Notes under the pieces: model-generated
The model's input: only the letters and a program-made list of their open reading frames with translations
Told to the model about the DNA's origin: nothing
Databases searched by the model: none
Assembly: GCA_039683515.1 (NCBI GenBank)
Contig: JBDKRG010000010.1
Location: forward strand, 124,001-188,000
Reading direction: 5' to 3'
Length of the DNA stretch: 64,000 bases
DNA from: JAJFUE01 sp039683515
GTDB lineage: Bacteria; Sumerlaeota; Sumerlaeia; MVZB01
Translations under genes and position numbers: made by a program
Shown: positions 9,509 to 18,108 of the stretch, one piece after another
How the letters are laid out: each line of letters opens with the position of its first letter
How positions within the stretch are numbered: position 1 is the first letter of the stretch

Positions 9509-10237
9509 ATGCCTTCAATACGCTTACTTGCCGCGGGGGAACAGGGGCTGGTCGTCGAATTCGGCGATGCGATCGATCCTGCCCTGAACGGCCGCGTCCA
9601 CGACTTCTGCCGCCGCCTTTCGGCACTCCATCTCTCGGGCGTCATCGAAATCGTTCCCACCTACCGCTCCGCGTTGATCATGTTCGATCCGTTCGTGATA
9701 CAGCGCGCGGAGCTGGCGAGGCACGCGGCGAAGTTGGCGGAAACGGGGGGCGCGGACGAGGCGAACGCCCACCCGCGCCTCGTCACGATCCCGGTCTGCT
9801 ACGGCGGCCAGTTCGGCCCTGACCTGGACTTCGTGGCGAACCACAACCGCCTGGGCGCCGACGACGTGATCCGAATCCATGCGTCGCGCCCCTACAAGAT
9901 CTACATGCTCGGTTTCATGCCGGGCTTCCCGTATCTGGGCGGGATGGACGGGCGGATCGCTGCGCCGCGCCTGCCGAGGCCGCGCACGAAAATCACCGCC
10001 GGCTCGGTCGGCATCGCGGGGAATCAAACCGGCTTTTATCCCTGCGAGAGCCCCGGCGGGTGGCGGCTCATCGGTCGGACGCCAATCAAGCCGTTTGATC
10101 CCGAATCCGACAAACCATTTCTGTTTGCGGCCGGCGATTTCATCCGGTTCCGCCCCGTTTCCATCGGCGAATTCGAGCGCATCGCGCTCGACGTTGAAAG
10201 CGGCGTCTATCGGCCCGAGATCGGCGAATGGCCATGA
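9509..10237 (+). CDS. pxpB: 5-oxoprolinase subunit PxpB
   Basis: The 242-residue protein belongs to the KipI/allophanate-hydrolase-subunit-1 family and forms the ATP-dependent 5-oxoprolinase with PxpA and PxpC, converting 5-oxo-L-proline to L-glutamate in the cytoplasm. Family landmarks: GEQGLVVEFGDAIDPALN at the start, IPVCYGG, YKIYMLGFMPGFPYLGG near 130-147, and GSVGIAGNQTGFYP with SPGGWRLIGRT. ATG 9509 was chosen because homology begins there and GAGGA precedes it; the longer frame from 9335 runs through the pseudogene. It overlaps pxpC by 10 bases. A role in a kinase-inhibitor complex (the Bacillus KipI role) is not suggested by context. Confidence 0.95.
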   Translation: MPSIRLLAAGEQGLVVEFGDAIDPALNGRVHDFCRRLSALHLSGVIEIVPTYRSALIMFDPFVIQRAELARHAAKLAETGGADEANAHPRLVTIPVCYGGQFGPDLDFVANHNRLGADDVIRIHASRPYKIYMLGFMPGFPYLGGMDGRIAAPRLPRPRTKITAGSVGIAGNQTGFYPCESPGGWRLIGRTPIKPFDPESDKPFLFAAGDFIRFRPVSIGEFERIALDVESGVYRPEIGEWP

Positions 10238-11241
10238 CGTTGACGATCATCGACGCCGGCCTGTTCACGACCGTTCAGGATGAGGGGCGGCGGGGGTATC
10301 AGGCGTTCGGCATGCCGGTGGCGGGCGCGATGGACCGCTACGCATATCGGGTTGCGAACCTGCTCGCGGGCAACCGGCGCGGCGCGGCGGCGCTGGAGAT
10401 GACGCTGCGCGGCGGCGCGTTCCGCTTCGATCGGGACTGCCTGGCCGCGATCTGCGGCGCCGACATGCGGGCGACGCTCAACGGCCAACCCATCGACAAC
10501 TGGGGCTCGTTTCGCGCCGCCGGCGGCGACGAGCTGAGCATGGACGTTGCCGCCTCGGGCTGCCGCGCGTATCTTGCGGTGCAGGGCGGCATCGATGTGC
10601 CGAAAGTTCTCGGCAGCCGGTCGACGCATGCGCGCGCCGGGATCGGCGGCCATCGGGGCCGGGAACTGAAAGCGGGTGATGTCCTCGCGATCGGAACGGA
10701 TTTCGAGAGCGCGCCGGCGGCGCAGCGGATCGATCCGGCATATATTCCCGAATACGCCGCGCCCATTCAGCTTCGAGCCATGCCGGGGCCGCAGGACGAT
10801 CATTTTACCGCGGCGGCGATCGACGCCTTCTTCAGCGCACCGTTCACGATCTCCGGCGACGCCGACCGGATGGGCTGCCGGCTCGACGGCCCCGCGCTCG
10901 AACACGCCGGGGCGGCCGAAATCATTTCCGACGCGCTCTGCACGGGATCGGTCCAGGTGCCCGGCCACGGCCGCCCGATCGTGCTCATGGCCGACCGCCA
11001 GACGACCGGCGGATACCCGAAAATCGCCACCGTGATCGGCCCCGATCTGGCGCGACTCGCGCAGGGGCGCCCCGGCGACAGCGTCCGGTTCATCCGCTGC
11101 TCGGAAGAGGAGGCGCTCGCGGCCCTGAAAGCCGAGCGCGACATCCTGGATGCAATCGCGCGCCGGTTGCGCGAATATGTGCTGCGCATGGAGATCACGA
11201 TCGACGGCGTGAAGTATCGCGCCGAAGTCAGGGAAGGGTAG
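10228..11241 (+). CDS. pxpC: 5-oxoprolinase subunit PxpC
   Basis: 337 residues of the KipA/allophanate-hydrolase-subunit-2 family. Clear motifs are IDAGLFTTVQDEGRRGYQAFG, MPVAGAMDRYAYRVAN, the Y-L-A-V-Q-G-G-I strand (about 110-118), VLGSRSTHARAGIGG and, near the end, VLMADRQTTGGYPKIA. Both this subunit and PxpB are needed for the ATP-coupled ring opening of 5-oxoproline. The start overlaps pxpB by 10 bases and the stop lies four bases before pxpA, so the three are one transcription unit in the order B-C-A. Length is near the family norm. The last ~40 residues (LREYVLRMEITIDGVKYRAEV) form a short extension often seen in this family. Confidence 0.95.
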   Translation: MAMTLTIIDAGLFTTVQDEGRRGYQAFGMPVAGAMDRYAYRVANLLAGNRRGAAALEMTLRGGAFRFDRDCLAAICGADMRATLNGQPIDNWGSFRAAGGDELSMDVAASGCRAYLAVQGGIDVPKVLGSRSTHARAGIGGHRGRELKAGDVLAIGTDFESAPAAQRIDPAYIPEYAAPIQLRAMPGPQDDHFTAAAIDAFFSAPFTISGDADRMGCRLDGPALEHAGAAEIISDALCTGSVQVPGHGRPIVLMADRQTTGGYPKIATVIGPDLARLAQGRPGDSVRFIRCSEEEALAALKAERDILDAIARRLREYVLRMEITIDGVKYRAEVREG

Positions 11242-11245
11242 CGAC

Positions 11246-12010
11246 ATGTCGCTTGCGATCGACCTCAATTCCGACGTGGGCGAAAGTTTCGGCCGTTGGC
11301 AACTCGGCTGCGACGAGGACGCGATGGCGCTCATCACGTCGGCCAACATCGCCTGCGGGTTTCATGCGTCCGACCCGATGACGATGGTCAGGACCGTGAG
11401 GCTTGCGAAGGCCAATGGGGTGGCGGTCGGCGCGCACCCCGGCTTCCACGACCTCGCCGGTTTCGGCCGCCGCGCCGTCGCCGCCACGCCCGACGAGATC
11501 AAGGCCGACGTGATTTACCAGATCGGCGCGCTGATGGGTGTTTGCCATTCCGAGGGCGTCCGCATGCGGCACGTCAAGGTCCACGGCGCGCTCTACAACA
11601 TGGCCGAAAATGATATTTCGATTTCGATTGCGATCGCCGAGGCGATCGGGTCGGTCGACCCCGAGCTGATCATGGTCTGCCTGGCCCATTCGAAGATGGT
11701 CGAGGGCGCGAAGGCCGCCGGCGTGAAGTATGTCCAGGAAGCCTTCGCCGACCGCGCCTACACGCGAGAAGGCACGCTCGTCCCGCGCAGGCAGCCCGGC
11801 GCGGTCCTCGAGGATATCGGCGAAATCGCCGACCGCGTCTGGTCGATGGTCGAGAGCCATACGGTCAAGAGCATCGACGGCGTCGAAATCCCAATGAATC
11901 CGCAAACGATCTGCGTCCACGGCGACACGCCGGGCGCGGTGGAAATGATCCGCGCGATCCGCAGGCGGCTCGAAGCGGAAGGGGTCGCGCTGAAAGCGTT
12001 CGGTCAGTAG
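11246..12010 (+). CDS. pxpA: 5-oxoprolinase subunit PxpA (LamB/YcsF family)
   Basis: 254 residues, the usual length for the family. It opens with the hallmark IDLNSDVGESFG and continues with SANIACGFHASDP, VGAHPGFHDLAGFGRR, HVKVHGALYN and ICVHGDTPGAVEM, which carry the conserved Asp, His and Glu residues of this TIM-barrel hydrolase-like subunit. It acts with PxpB and PxpC to recycle 5-oxoproline, a spontaneous product of glutamine and glutathione breakdown. The ATG follows pxpC after four bases with GGG upstream in the pxpC tail. Downstream lies a GC-rich palindromic element between this gene and a convergent WD40 gene. No odd features. Confidence 0.96.
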   Translation: MSLAIDLNSDVGESFGRWQLGCDEDAMALITSANIACGFHASDPMTMVRTVRLAKANGVAVGAHPGFHDLAGFGRRAVAATPDEIKADVIYQIGALMGVCHSEGVRMRHVKVHGALYNMAENDISISIAIAEAIGSVDPELIMVCLAHSKMVEGAKAAGVKYVQEAFADRAYTREGTLVPRRQPGAVLEDIGEIADRVWSMVESHTVKSIDGVEIPMNPQTICVHGDTPGAVEMIRAIRRRLEAEGVALKAFGQ

Positions 12011-12071
12011 GCAGCTTCGGCCCGAAGCGAAATGCGTGGTTTCTCAGGGTGGTCGAAAAAATGAAGCGTGG

Positions 12072-12164
12072 ATGGCCGGCGGGGGCGCCGGCCCCACATC
12101 GAAAACTGCTGTTCAGTATCGCATAGCTCATCGCACTGTGGCGCCGGCGCCCCGCCGGCGATTC
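12072..12164. repeat. GC-rich double-palindrome dispersed repeat, copy 1
   Basis: A ~92-base element made of two hairpins joined by ~50 bases. The first is a perfect 8-bp stem GGCCGGCG/CGCCGGCC (12074-12093). The second is CGCCGGCG-CCC-CGCCGGCG (12142-12160). The linker includes GTGGCGCC and ATAGCTCATCGCACTGTGG. The same element, with only a few differences including the linker, lies inverted at 50888-50980. Both copies sit between convergent genes, so they could act as bidirectional terminators as well as being dispersed repeats. Confidence 0.85.
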
Positions 12165-12167
12165 CTA

Positions 12168-14291
12168 TTACCGCAATCGCTCGAACGCCTCGACCGGCCA
12201 CAGGAGCGCGGTTCCATCGGCCATGCCGGTCGCCAGCGTCTTGCCGTCGGGCGAGACGGCGAGTGCGGAGACCCGGTTTCCGCCGTCATGCACGCCCAGG
12301 CTGCCGGTCAGCTCGCCGGAGCCGGTGTCCCATGCATAAATCTGATTGTTGCCGGTCGACGCGAATAGCGTGTGGTGGTCGCGGGAGATGGCGATGCTGT
12401 TGAACCATTTGGCGACGGGCGGCGCCGTCAGCACGCGATAGCTCACTGCGGCGCTGCGTGTCGAATCCTCCGGAAGCTTGATGACCATGATGCTCCGGGA
12501 GTCGACCATCGTCCCGAAAGACCCATAGCCTTTCGTGTCGCTGGCCGTGATGCTTTTTCGCGAAGGAATATACGCGAACAGCGCATTGTCAGGGGAAATC
12601 ACGCATTTACTGCCGTTGATCATAAATTGCTCATACGTCTGGATTTTGAGCCGTTGGGTTTTCTCCGGGATTTCCCACGTCCGGAAAACGCCGTCGTTGC
12701 CGAATGTGGCCAGGGTGCGGCCATCGGGCGCGAAATTGATGGCCGATACGCCGTCGCCGTGGTCGGGGAACTCGCCGATACGCTCCGCGGTTTTCAAATT
12801 CCAGAGTCCCACCGGCAGCTTCCCGCGCGCGTCAGACTCGGGGATGAAGCCGAGCGCGAACAGGTCACTCCCCGGCGAGAACGCGGGGACGGATAACTCC
12901 CACTCGCCACGCACGGCATCGATGCTCAGCGCCACCTTCCGGTTCTTCAGATCGTAGACGGTGGCTTTGGATAAATGCGACACGGCGGCCAGCATCTTGC
13001 CGTCGGGCGAGACGGCAAGATGTTCGATCCATCCGGATTGATTCAAAACCAACCCGCCCCGGCCCGTCTTCAGATCCCAGCCGCGGACGGTTTGGTCGGT
13101 GCTTCCGGTATAGAGCGTCCGGCCATCGGGGGAAAAGGCGACCGTGCGGACTTCCCCGGAATGCGCGTCCGGATTATGAAACAGGCGGCCGCCCGATTTC
13201 AGGTCCCAAACGACGACGACATTGCCCTGTCCCGCCCCGACGAGCCGTTTGCCGTCGGGCGTGAACGCCAGCGCGTAGCGGCCGGCCATATGATTGACCG
13301 GACCCTGGAGTTTTTGTATCTGCTTGCCCGTCTTCAGGTCCCAGAGCCGAATCGTTTTGTCGAGATATCCGGCGGCAAGCGTGCGGCCGTCGCTCGCCAG
13401 GGCCAGCGCTTCAATGGTCGAATCCTTCTCCGCCGATTCCATTTCCATGGCGATACTTCCCGTGACCGGGTCCCAGACCTGCACCGTGCCATAACCGCGT
13501 GACATGCGCGGACCCACCTTGGCTACGTAACTGGTCCCCCCGGCGATGAGATGTTTCCCGTCCGGGGTGAAAAGAAGCGCATTGATGGCACGCTTGGAGC
13601 CCTGAAATTTCAGCGGTTCTTTGCCGGAGCCCATTTCGAATATGCTGACGTTCCCACTGTTGTCGGCCGTGGCCACCCGCCGGCCGTCCGGCGCCCACGC
13701 AACCGCATCAATATTCCTTTCGTGCCACTGCCAGTTCTTCAGCTCCTTGCCCGCGGCCATATCCCACAGGCGCGCCACGCCGTCCGATCCCCCGGTCAGC
13801 AGTTGCCGGCCGTCCGGTGAGATCGCCAGGGACTCAACGTCCACGCTGCCCATCGGTGTATCGTAACGCTCCGGTATGAGAACGTGCACGGCGTCGCCCG
13901 AAGGCATCGCATAGATCAAGACGCTCGGCGCGTCCAAACCGCCGGCGTGCCCTCCGGCAACGAGGGATTTCCCGTCGGGCGAAAACGCCAGCATGCGCGT
14001 CCCGTTTTCCGGCCCCGGCACCTCTCCGAGTTTCATTCCCGTGTCCAGGTCCCAGAGGCGGATTTTTGAATCGGCCCAGTTTCCCGTGGCGACCATGCGG
14101 CCGTCGGGCGAGACCGCCAGCGCGGTGACGTCAGCCGGCTGCTGAAACAAGCTCCCGCCCAGCCGTATCAACGCTCCGGCGGGCAGCTGCGAGGCAGCCG
14201 CGCCGCCGGGCGTGGCGACCGGCGTCCGGGTCCTGGAGCAGCTGGAAAGCAACGCGGTTGCGAGAATCATCCCGACACAGAGTGCCCTCAT
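12168..14291 (-). CDS. WD40-repeat lipoprotein
   Basis: 707 residues. The N-terminus MRALCVGMILATALLSSCSR is a lipoprotein signal with the lipidated Cys probably at residue 18, so the protein is expected on a membrane facing the periplasm or surface. The rest is a run of about thirteen WD-type blades recognisable by repeated A-x-S-P-D-G-(R/K) and I-(R/A)-(L/V)-W-D-L (for example LAVSPDGRMVATG, IRLWDLDTGMK, VRGWDLKTGRG), enough for two seven-bladed propellers. No kinase, caspase or other catalytic domain accompanies them. It is probably a protein-interaction scaffold with unknown partner. Convergent with pxpA. Its promoter would lie just 5' of 14291 on the minus strand, in the gap before the tRNA gene. 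Confidence 0.9.
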   Translation of the reverse strand: MRALCVGMILATALLSSCSRTRTPVATPGGAAASQLPAGALIRLGGSLFQQPADVTALAVSPDGRMVATGNWADSKIRLWDLDTGMKLGEVPGPENGTRMLAFSPDGKSLVAGGHAGGLDAPSVLIYAMPSGDAVHVLIPERYDTPMGSVDVESLAISPDGRQLLTGGSDGVARLWDMAAGKELKNWQWHERNIDAVAWAPDGRRVATADNSGNVSIFEMGSGKEPLKFQGSKRAINALLFTPDGKHLIAGGTSYVAKVGPRMSRGYGTVQVWDPVTGSIAMEMESAEKDSTIEALALASDGRTLAAGYLDKTIRLWDLKTGKQIQKLQGPVNHMAGRYALAFTPDGKRLVGAGQGNVVVVWDLKSGGRLFHNPDAHSGEVRTVAFSPDGRTLYTGSTDQTVRGWDLKTGRGGLVLNQSGWIEHLAVSPDGKMLAAVSHLSKATVYDLKNRKVALSIDAVRGEWELSVPAFSPGSDLFALGFIPESDARGKLPVGLWNLKTAERIGEFPDHGDGVSAINFAPDGRTLATFGNDGVFRTWEIPEKTQRLKIQTYEQFMINGSKCVISPDNALFAYIPSRKSITASDTKGYGSFGTMVDSRSIMVIKLPEDSTRSAAVSYRVLTAPPVAKWFNSIAISRDHHTLFASTGNNQIYAWDTGSGELTGSLGVHDGGNRVSALAVSPDGKTLATGMADGTALLWPVEAFERLR

Positions 14292-14417
14292 GATCGTCTC
14301 CTGCTTATGGGGTTAAAAGTTTCACCGCACAGGATGAGATACCAATTCGGTGCTGATCGATGCAATAAAAAACAGAATCATGGCATGCCGGGTCGGCGCG
14401 GCGGGGTCCGTACGGAC

Positions 14418-14448
14418 GAAGGGCCGGGATGATGCATCCCGGCCCTTC
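14418..14448 (-). terminator. Strong hairpin downstream of tRNA-Asn
   Basis: A perfect 13-bp stem (GAAGGGCCGGGAT paired with its complement) around a five-base loop, followed on the minus strand by the palindrome GTCCGTACGGAC (14406-14417). There is no U-run, so intrinsic termination is plausible but not classical. It lies 28 bases beyond the tRNA 3' end. Confidence 0.55.
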
Positions 14449-14475
14449 ATGTTGCCCAACGTGGGGCGAAATTTT

Positions 14476-14551
14476 TGGCTCCGGCGGGAGGACTCGAACC
14501 TCCAACAAACGGATTAACAGTCCGCTGCTCTGCCGATTGAGCTACGCCGGA
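14476..14551 (-). tRNA. tRNA-Asn (anticodon GTT)
   Basis: A 76-base cloverleaf including an encoded CCA. The acceptor stem TCCGGCG/CGCCGGA ends in discriminator G and CCA at 14476-14478. The D arm is GCTC-AATCGGCA-GAGC, the anticodon stem-loop reads GCGGACTGTTAATCCGT with GTT at the tip, and the T arm contains GGTTCGAGTCC. All stems pair. Transcription is from a good promoter at 14574-14602. Confidence 0.97.
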
Positions 14552-14573
14552 GCATGGCGCACACAAGATCAGT

Positions 14574-14602
14574 ATCTTTATGGATTGGCGGCTGCTTGTC
14601 AA
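14574..14602 (-). promoter_or_regulatory. Sigma70-type promoter of tRNA-Asn
   Basis: On the minus strand TTGACA (14602-14597), a 17-base spacer and AAAGAT (14579-14574). The distance to the tRNA 5' end at 14551 fits a short leader. Confidence 0.6.
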
Positions 14603-14631
14603 GACTCGATGAACAAAAAAATGAACCCGTC

Positions 14632-15408
14632 TCAGGCGGCCTGTTTTTCGGCCAGAATCACCGTGTCGTCGCTGTTGGCCGGATCGAACGGCTCGAGGCC
14701 GAGCGAGCCGCAGAGGCGGGTTTTCGCGCCGAGGCGGTCGAGTTCGCCGACAACGATTTCGGGCGGCCACGTGGCCAGGCGGGTCGTCCAGTGACGCATC
14801 CTCCACTCGGCGCCGATCCCCTCGCGTTCCAGGATGATCGCCAGGAAATCGACCGCGTCCTCCAGCCAGTCATACTGGCGGATGGCGACCGTTTCGGCGC
14901 CGCTCGGGGCGAGGTGGGAGCTGAGCGGCAGGAAGCGCTCGCCACGGGCGCGCAGCGCCTCGAAATTCTTGTACTGGACGAGGAGGAATCCACCGGGCGC
15001 GAGGCGCGACCAGAGGCCCTCGAGCGAGCGGGTCAGCTCGCCGCGGTCGGTGACGTACGGGAGCGAATTGCCGAGGCACAGGACGGCGTCGAACCGGTCC
15101 GAAAACTTCTCGGGCAGCTCCGACCATGTCGCGTGGACGAGGGGAGGGGCGTTTTTAGCGAACCGCAGCCGAGACAGCTCGAGCATGCCGGGCGAAGCGT
15201 CGCTGCCGGCAACCGTGAGCCCCTGCTCGATGAACAGCGCCAAGTGCGCGCCGCTGCCGCACGCCGCGTCGAGGACGGTTTTGGCGCCGTAGCGCTGCCA
15301 CAGCGCCTCGAACAGCGGCCGCTCCAGCGCGAGCCGCTTTTCCCAGCGGATCATCCGGTCGTAGTAGACGGCCAGATCGCGGCCGAAGATTTCATTTTTC
15401 TCGTTCAT
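14632..15408 (-). CDS. Class I SAM-dependent methyltransferase
   Basis: 258 residues with a Rossmann-type methyltransferase core. Motif I is VLDAACGSGAHLALF (about 45-59). The acidic end of the next strand is AGSDASPGMLELSR. Motif II/III region is FDAVLCLGNSLPYV, followed by LAPGGFLLVQYKNF. The N-terminal segment FGRDLAVYYDRMIRWEKRL is typical of small-molecule methyltransferases related to glycine/sarcosine methyltransferase. The substrate is not evident. It lies two bases after the stop of the 157-residue gene upstream on the same strand, so the pair is probably co-transcribed. The ATG at 15408 is the only sensible start. Confidence 0.88.
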   Translation of the reverse strand: MNEKNEIFGRDLAVYYDRMIRWEKRLALERPLFEALWQRYGAKTVLDAACGSGAHLALFIEQGLTVAGSDASPGMLELSRLRFAKNAPPLVHATWSELPEKFSDRFDAVLCLGNSLPYVTDRGELTRSLEGLWSRLAPGGFLLVQYKNFEALRARGERFLPLSSHLAPSGAETVAIRQYDWLEDAVDFLAIILEREGIGAEWRMRHWTTRLATWPPEIVVGELDRLGAKTRLCGSLGLEPFDPANSDDTVILAEKQAA

Positions 15409-15410
15409 GT

Positions 15411-15884
15411 TTAATCCGCAAAACTGAGCTGGTTCCAGTACTTCAGAAAATCCTGTTCGGCTTTGTCCAACGCATTCTTTTTCAAGTCCAGCTCGCCCGC
15501 ACTGACTTTCTTCTGGTTGAACCGCTCAAGCGCCAGTTCATATTCGAGTTTCTTGATTTCGTAATTCTGCTTCAGCAGAGTTCCTTCAAGGGCCATCGCG
15601 CGATTGCCGAAAGCAAGATACCGATACTCCCAACCGGGCAGCTTCATATCGGCGAATTCTTTTGGCGGCAAACGTTTTTCCAGATCATCAACCGTCACGC
15701 GGAACTTGTCGAGCCACCCGGCCACGTAGCGAACGCTTTCCATCGCGCTTTCGAACGAAAAGCGACGGTAATAGGTATATGTCGTCGGCTCGTCCGGGCA
15801 TCGGGCCGGGAGCGAGGCGGGATCGAATGCAAACGAACTCGAACAGAACAGCAAAAATACCGGCAGCAAAAGTCGATTCTTCAT
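15411..15884 (-). CDS. Small secreted protein of unknown function
   Basis: 157 residues. The N-terminus MKNRLLLPVFLLFCSSSFAF is a typical cleavable signal peptide ending near SFA-F. The mature part has two Cys-containing or aromatic patches and a long amphipathic helix rich in Glu, Lys and Leu from about residue 95 (EGTLLKQNYEIKKLEYELAL), predicted coiled coil. I do not recognise a family. Two bases separate it from the methyltransferase gene. It may be a periplasmic chaperone-like or structural protein; nothing stronger is supported. Confidence 0.75.
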   Translation of the reverse strand: MKNRLLLPVFLLFCSSSFAFDPASLPARCPDEPTTYTYYRRFSFESAMESVRYVAGWLDKFRVTVDDLEKRLPPKEFADMKLPGWEYRYLAFGNRAMALEGTLLKQNYEIKKLEYELALERFNQKKVSAGELDLKKNALDKAEQDFLKYWNQLSFAD

Positions 15885-15903
15885 CGGAATTGACCCCGAG
15901 TGA

Positions 15904-17202
15904 TTATTTCATGCCTCTGAGCAGGATGTCGCGGGCGAGCTGCAGGTGCTTGACGACCTCGTCCTTGTGTCGGTGGATAGGGCGCTCCTCGCTGCGGCCG
16001 TAGTCGGCGTTGAGGAACGCCACCAGCGTGCGCCACGTCCGGCGGACGGCCGCCTGGTCGGCGTGGTGGTCGATCCGCAGGATGGCGCGGGCCTGCTCCG
16101 CGTTGGCGACGTCGATGGTCAAGTTCAGGTTCAGCAGCCGCTCGACCTCGTGCTCGCGCAGCCACTGCATGATCTGCTGGTTCTCGGTGTTTCCCTCGGC
16201 GATCGCCAGGATCTGGTTGACGTACCAAGCGTGCATGATGCCGGTCAGGACCGAGCCGGGCAAGAAGCCGAGGTGGGTCTTGAGGCGCGCCGGCGGCCAC
16301 TCCCTGGTGCGCTGGGCGATCAGCTCGCCGTGATGGAGGATGATCTGGTAGGTGCGCTCGGGCCGGGCCAGCTTGAGGTTGGGCTCGATCATCTGCCACA
16401 GGCGGTCGAGGTCCTGCTCGAGCGCGAGAACCTCGATCAGCTCGGGCAGGGAGAGGCTGGTCGTGTCGGGGACGATCACCTGGCTGCCGCGCAGCGCCTC
16501 GCGCCGCTCGTTGGCCATGGCGTCGAGTTCCTCGACCGGCGGGGGTTCGGGCTCGGGGGCGGGTTGCCGGGCGCCCTCGGCCTGGTTCGGCCAGACGAAC
16601 GGGAACTCCTCGAGGTCGTAGAAGTATTCGGAGCGGCCCGAGCGCGGCTCGCGCAGGTCCAGGCGGCAGCCGAAATACTGGCCCGACGGGTAGAGGTAGC
16701 CCATCTGGAGGAAGTGGGCCATGCGCTCGTCGCGGAAACAGGCGCGGGTCTCGGGGGTGAACGCCTCGCGGTTGTGGATGTTGACCTGGATGTCGAGGGT
16801 CAGCTGGTTGCGCAGGTCGTGGACGAGGACCGGTATTTTCCACGCGCGCAGCAGGGCCGGGATGTCGGCGCGGGGCTGCTCGCGGTTGCCTTCGTCGAGG
16901 ACGCGGCCCCAGTAGTTGCGCCCGAGCAGGAACAGGCGCATTTTGCCGGCGCCCATGAAGACGGCCAGGGCGATCATGCGGCGGCTCTGCAGCTCGACGA
17001 GGGCGGCCACGCGGATCATGTCGATGACGCCGATCTTGCGGTGGGCGTATTCCGCCGGGAGCTGGATGCACTGGAACCGTTTGCCGAGCTGGTAAAACAC
17101 GCCCCCAAGCGGGTCGGCTTCGACCTGAAAAACGCGGGTTGAAGGCCCTAGCTGCGTGCTCTCCAGTTCAAAGTCGCGGTGAAGCGGCGAACGGAAATCC
17201 AT
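15904..17202 (-). CDS. Protein of unknown function with degenerate J-like C-terminal domain
   Basis: 432 residues, no signal peptide or clear membrane helix. The C-terminal ~60 residues (ILRIDHHADQAAVRRTWRTL ... HRHKDEVVKHLQLARDIL) follow the helix pattern of a DnaJ J-domain, A-x-x-x-x-I-(K/R)-x-x-(W/Y)-R-x-L and the closing A-R-D-I-L. The HPD tripeptide that stimulates DnaK is replaced (NADYGRSEERPIHRHKDE). The central part has a Pro/Glu-rich linker (about 212-226). The N-terminal ~200 residues are unrecognised. It is probably a bacterial J-like adaptor that no longer activates Hsp70, but the fold match is by eye. Confidence 0.7.
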   Translation of the reverse strand: MDFRSPLHRDFELESTQLGPSTRVFQVEADPLGGVFYQLGKRFQCIQLPAEYAHRKIGVIDMIRVAALVELQSRRMIALAVFMGAGKMRLFLLGRNYWGRVLDEGNREQPRADIPALLRAWKIPVLVHDLRNQLTLDIQVNIHNREAFTPETRACFRDERMAHFLQMGYLYPSGQYFGCRLDLREPRSGRSEYFYDLEEFPFVWPNQAEGARQPAPEPEPPPVEELDAMANERREALRGSQVIVPDTTSLSLPELIEVLALEQDLDRLWQMIEPNLKLARPERTYQIILHHGELIAQRTREWPPARLKTHLGFLPGSVLTGIMHAWYVNQILAIAEGNTENQQIMQWLREHEVERLLNLNLTIDVANAEQARAILRIDHHADQAAVRRTWRTLVAFLNADYGRSEERPIHRHKDEVVKHLQLARDILLRGMK

Positions 17203-17209
17203 AAGTAAA

Positions 17210-17289
17210 TGAGTCCTGAGTCCTGAGTCCTGAGTCCTGAGTGCTGAATCCTGAATTTACTCAGGACTCAGGACGCAGGACTCAGGACG
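17210..17289. repeat. Heptad-armed palindrome, TGAGTCC type
   Basis: Four to five tandem copies of the heptamer TGAGTCC on the left, a 13-base degenerate centre (TGAATCCTGAATT), then the inverse GGACTCA/GGACGCA units on the right. The whole can fold into a long imperfect hairpin. It fills the gap between two minus-strand genes. Confidence 0.88.
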
Positions 17290-17292
17290 ATA

Positions 17293-18027
17293 TTAAAACT
17301 TCGGAAACGCCTGTTCAGCGAACGCCCTCAGCAGTTCCTGATCGGCGGTTCGCAGGTTTTGGGGGGTGGTCGTCTCCAGAATGCGGCCGTCCTCCAGGAA
17401 CGAACAGCGATCGCCGACTTCCTGGGCCGACCGCAGGTCATGGGTCACTACCACCGAGGTTACCCCAAAGCGCCGCTGTGTTTCACGGATTAATTGATTG
17501 ATCCGCTGGCTGGTGAGCGGGTCCAGGCCGGTGGTCGGCTCGTCGTAGAGCATGATCTCGGGGCGGGCGGCGAGGGCGCGGGCGAGGGCGGCGCGTTTTT
17601 TCATGCCGCCGGACAGCTCCGACGGCATGAGCGGCCCGGAGCCCGCCAGGCCGACCATTTCCAGGTAATCGAGGGCGATCGCCGGCGCCTGGCGCGGGTC
17701 GGCCTCGCCGTGCTCGACGGGGTGGAAGGCGACGTTCTGCTCGACGGTCATCGAGTCGAACAGGGCGCCGCCCTGAAAGAGCATCTGGATCTTGGAGCGG
17801 GCGGCGGCGATGCTGGCGGGGTCATCGTAATCGATGCGCGCGCCGTCGATCTCGACCTCGCCGGCGTCGGGGCGCATCAGGCCGCAGACGATCTTGAGCA
17901 GGACCGACTTGCCGGTGCCGGAGCGGCCGAGGATGACGTGGGTCTCGCCCTCCTGGATCACCAGGTCCACCCCGTCCAGCACGACGTTGGTCCCAAACCG
18001 TTTACTGACGCCCCGGATCACGATCAT
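17293..18027 (-). CDS. ABC transporter ATPase, MlaF-like
   Basis: 244 residues, a complete ABC ATPase. Walker A is GRSGTGKS (about 34-41), the Q-loop is QMLFQGGALFDSMTV (the GALFDSM wording is typical of MlaF/Ttg2A), the signature is LSGGMKKRAALARAL, Walker B is IMLYDEPTTGLDP, and the switch His lies in VVTHD. The C-terminus (LLRAFAEQAFPKF) is also MlaF-like. MlaF powers retrograde phospholipid transport with MlaE, which is not adjacent here; the only MlaE-like permease in the window is in the fused gene at 33871-35475. It would pair with a permease outside the window or function with that one. Confidence 0.88.
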   Translation of the reverse strand: MIVIRGVSKRFGTNVVLDGVDLVIQEGETHVILGRSGTGKSVLLKIVCGLMRPDAGEVEIDGARIDYDDPASIAAARSKIQMLFQGGALFDSMTVEQNVAFHPVEHGEADPRQAPAIALDYLEMVGLAGSGPLMPSELSGGMKKRAALARALAARPEIMLYDEPTTGLDPLTSQRINQLIRETQRRFGVTSVVVTHDLRSAQEVGDRCSFLEDGRILETTTPQNLRTADQELLRAFAEQAFPKF

Positions 18028-18108
18028 GGTTCAAACCCTCGATTCAATTTAGCCGAAACCGGATAGATCATCAATGTTCATTGCTGACGGTTGAGTCGCT
18101 AATGTCCA

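Noticed and set aside
17210..17289. CRISPR array
   Set aside because: The repeats are 7-base units without spacers of regular size, there are no cas genes, and the two halves are inverted relative to each other.
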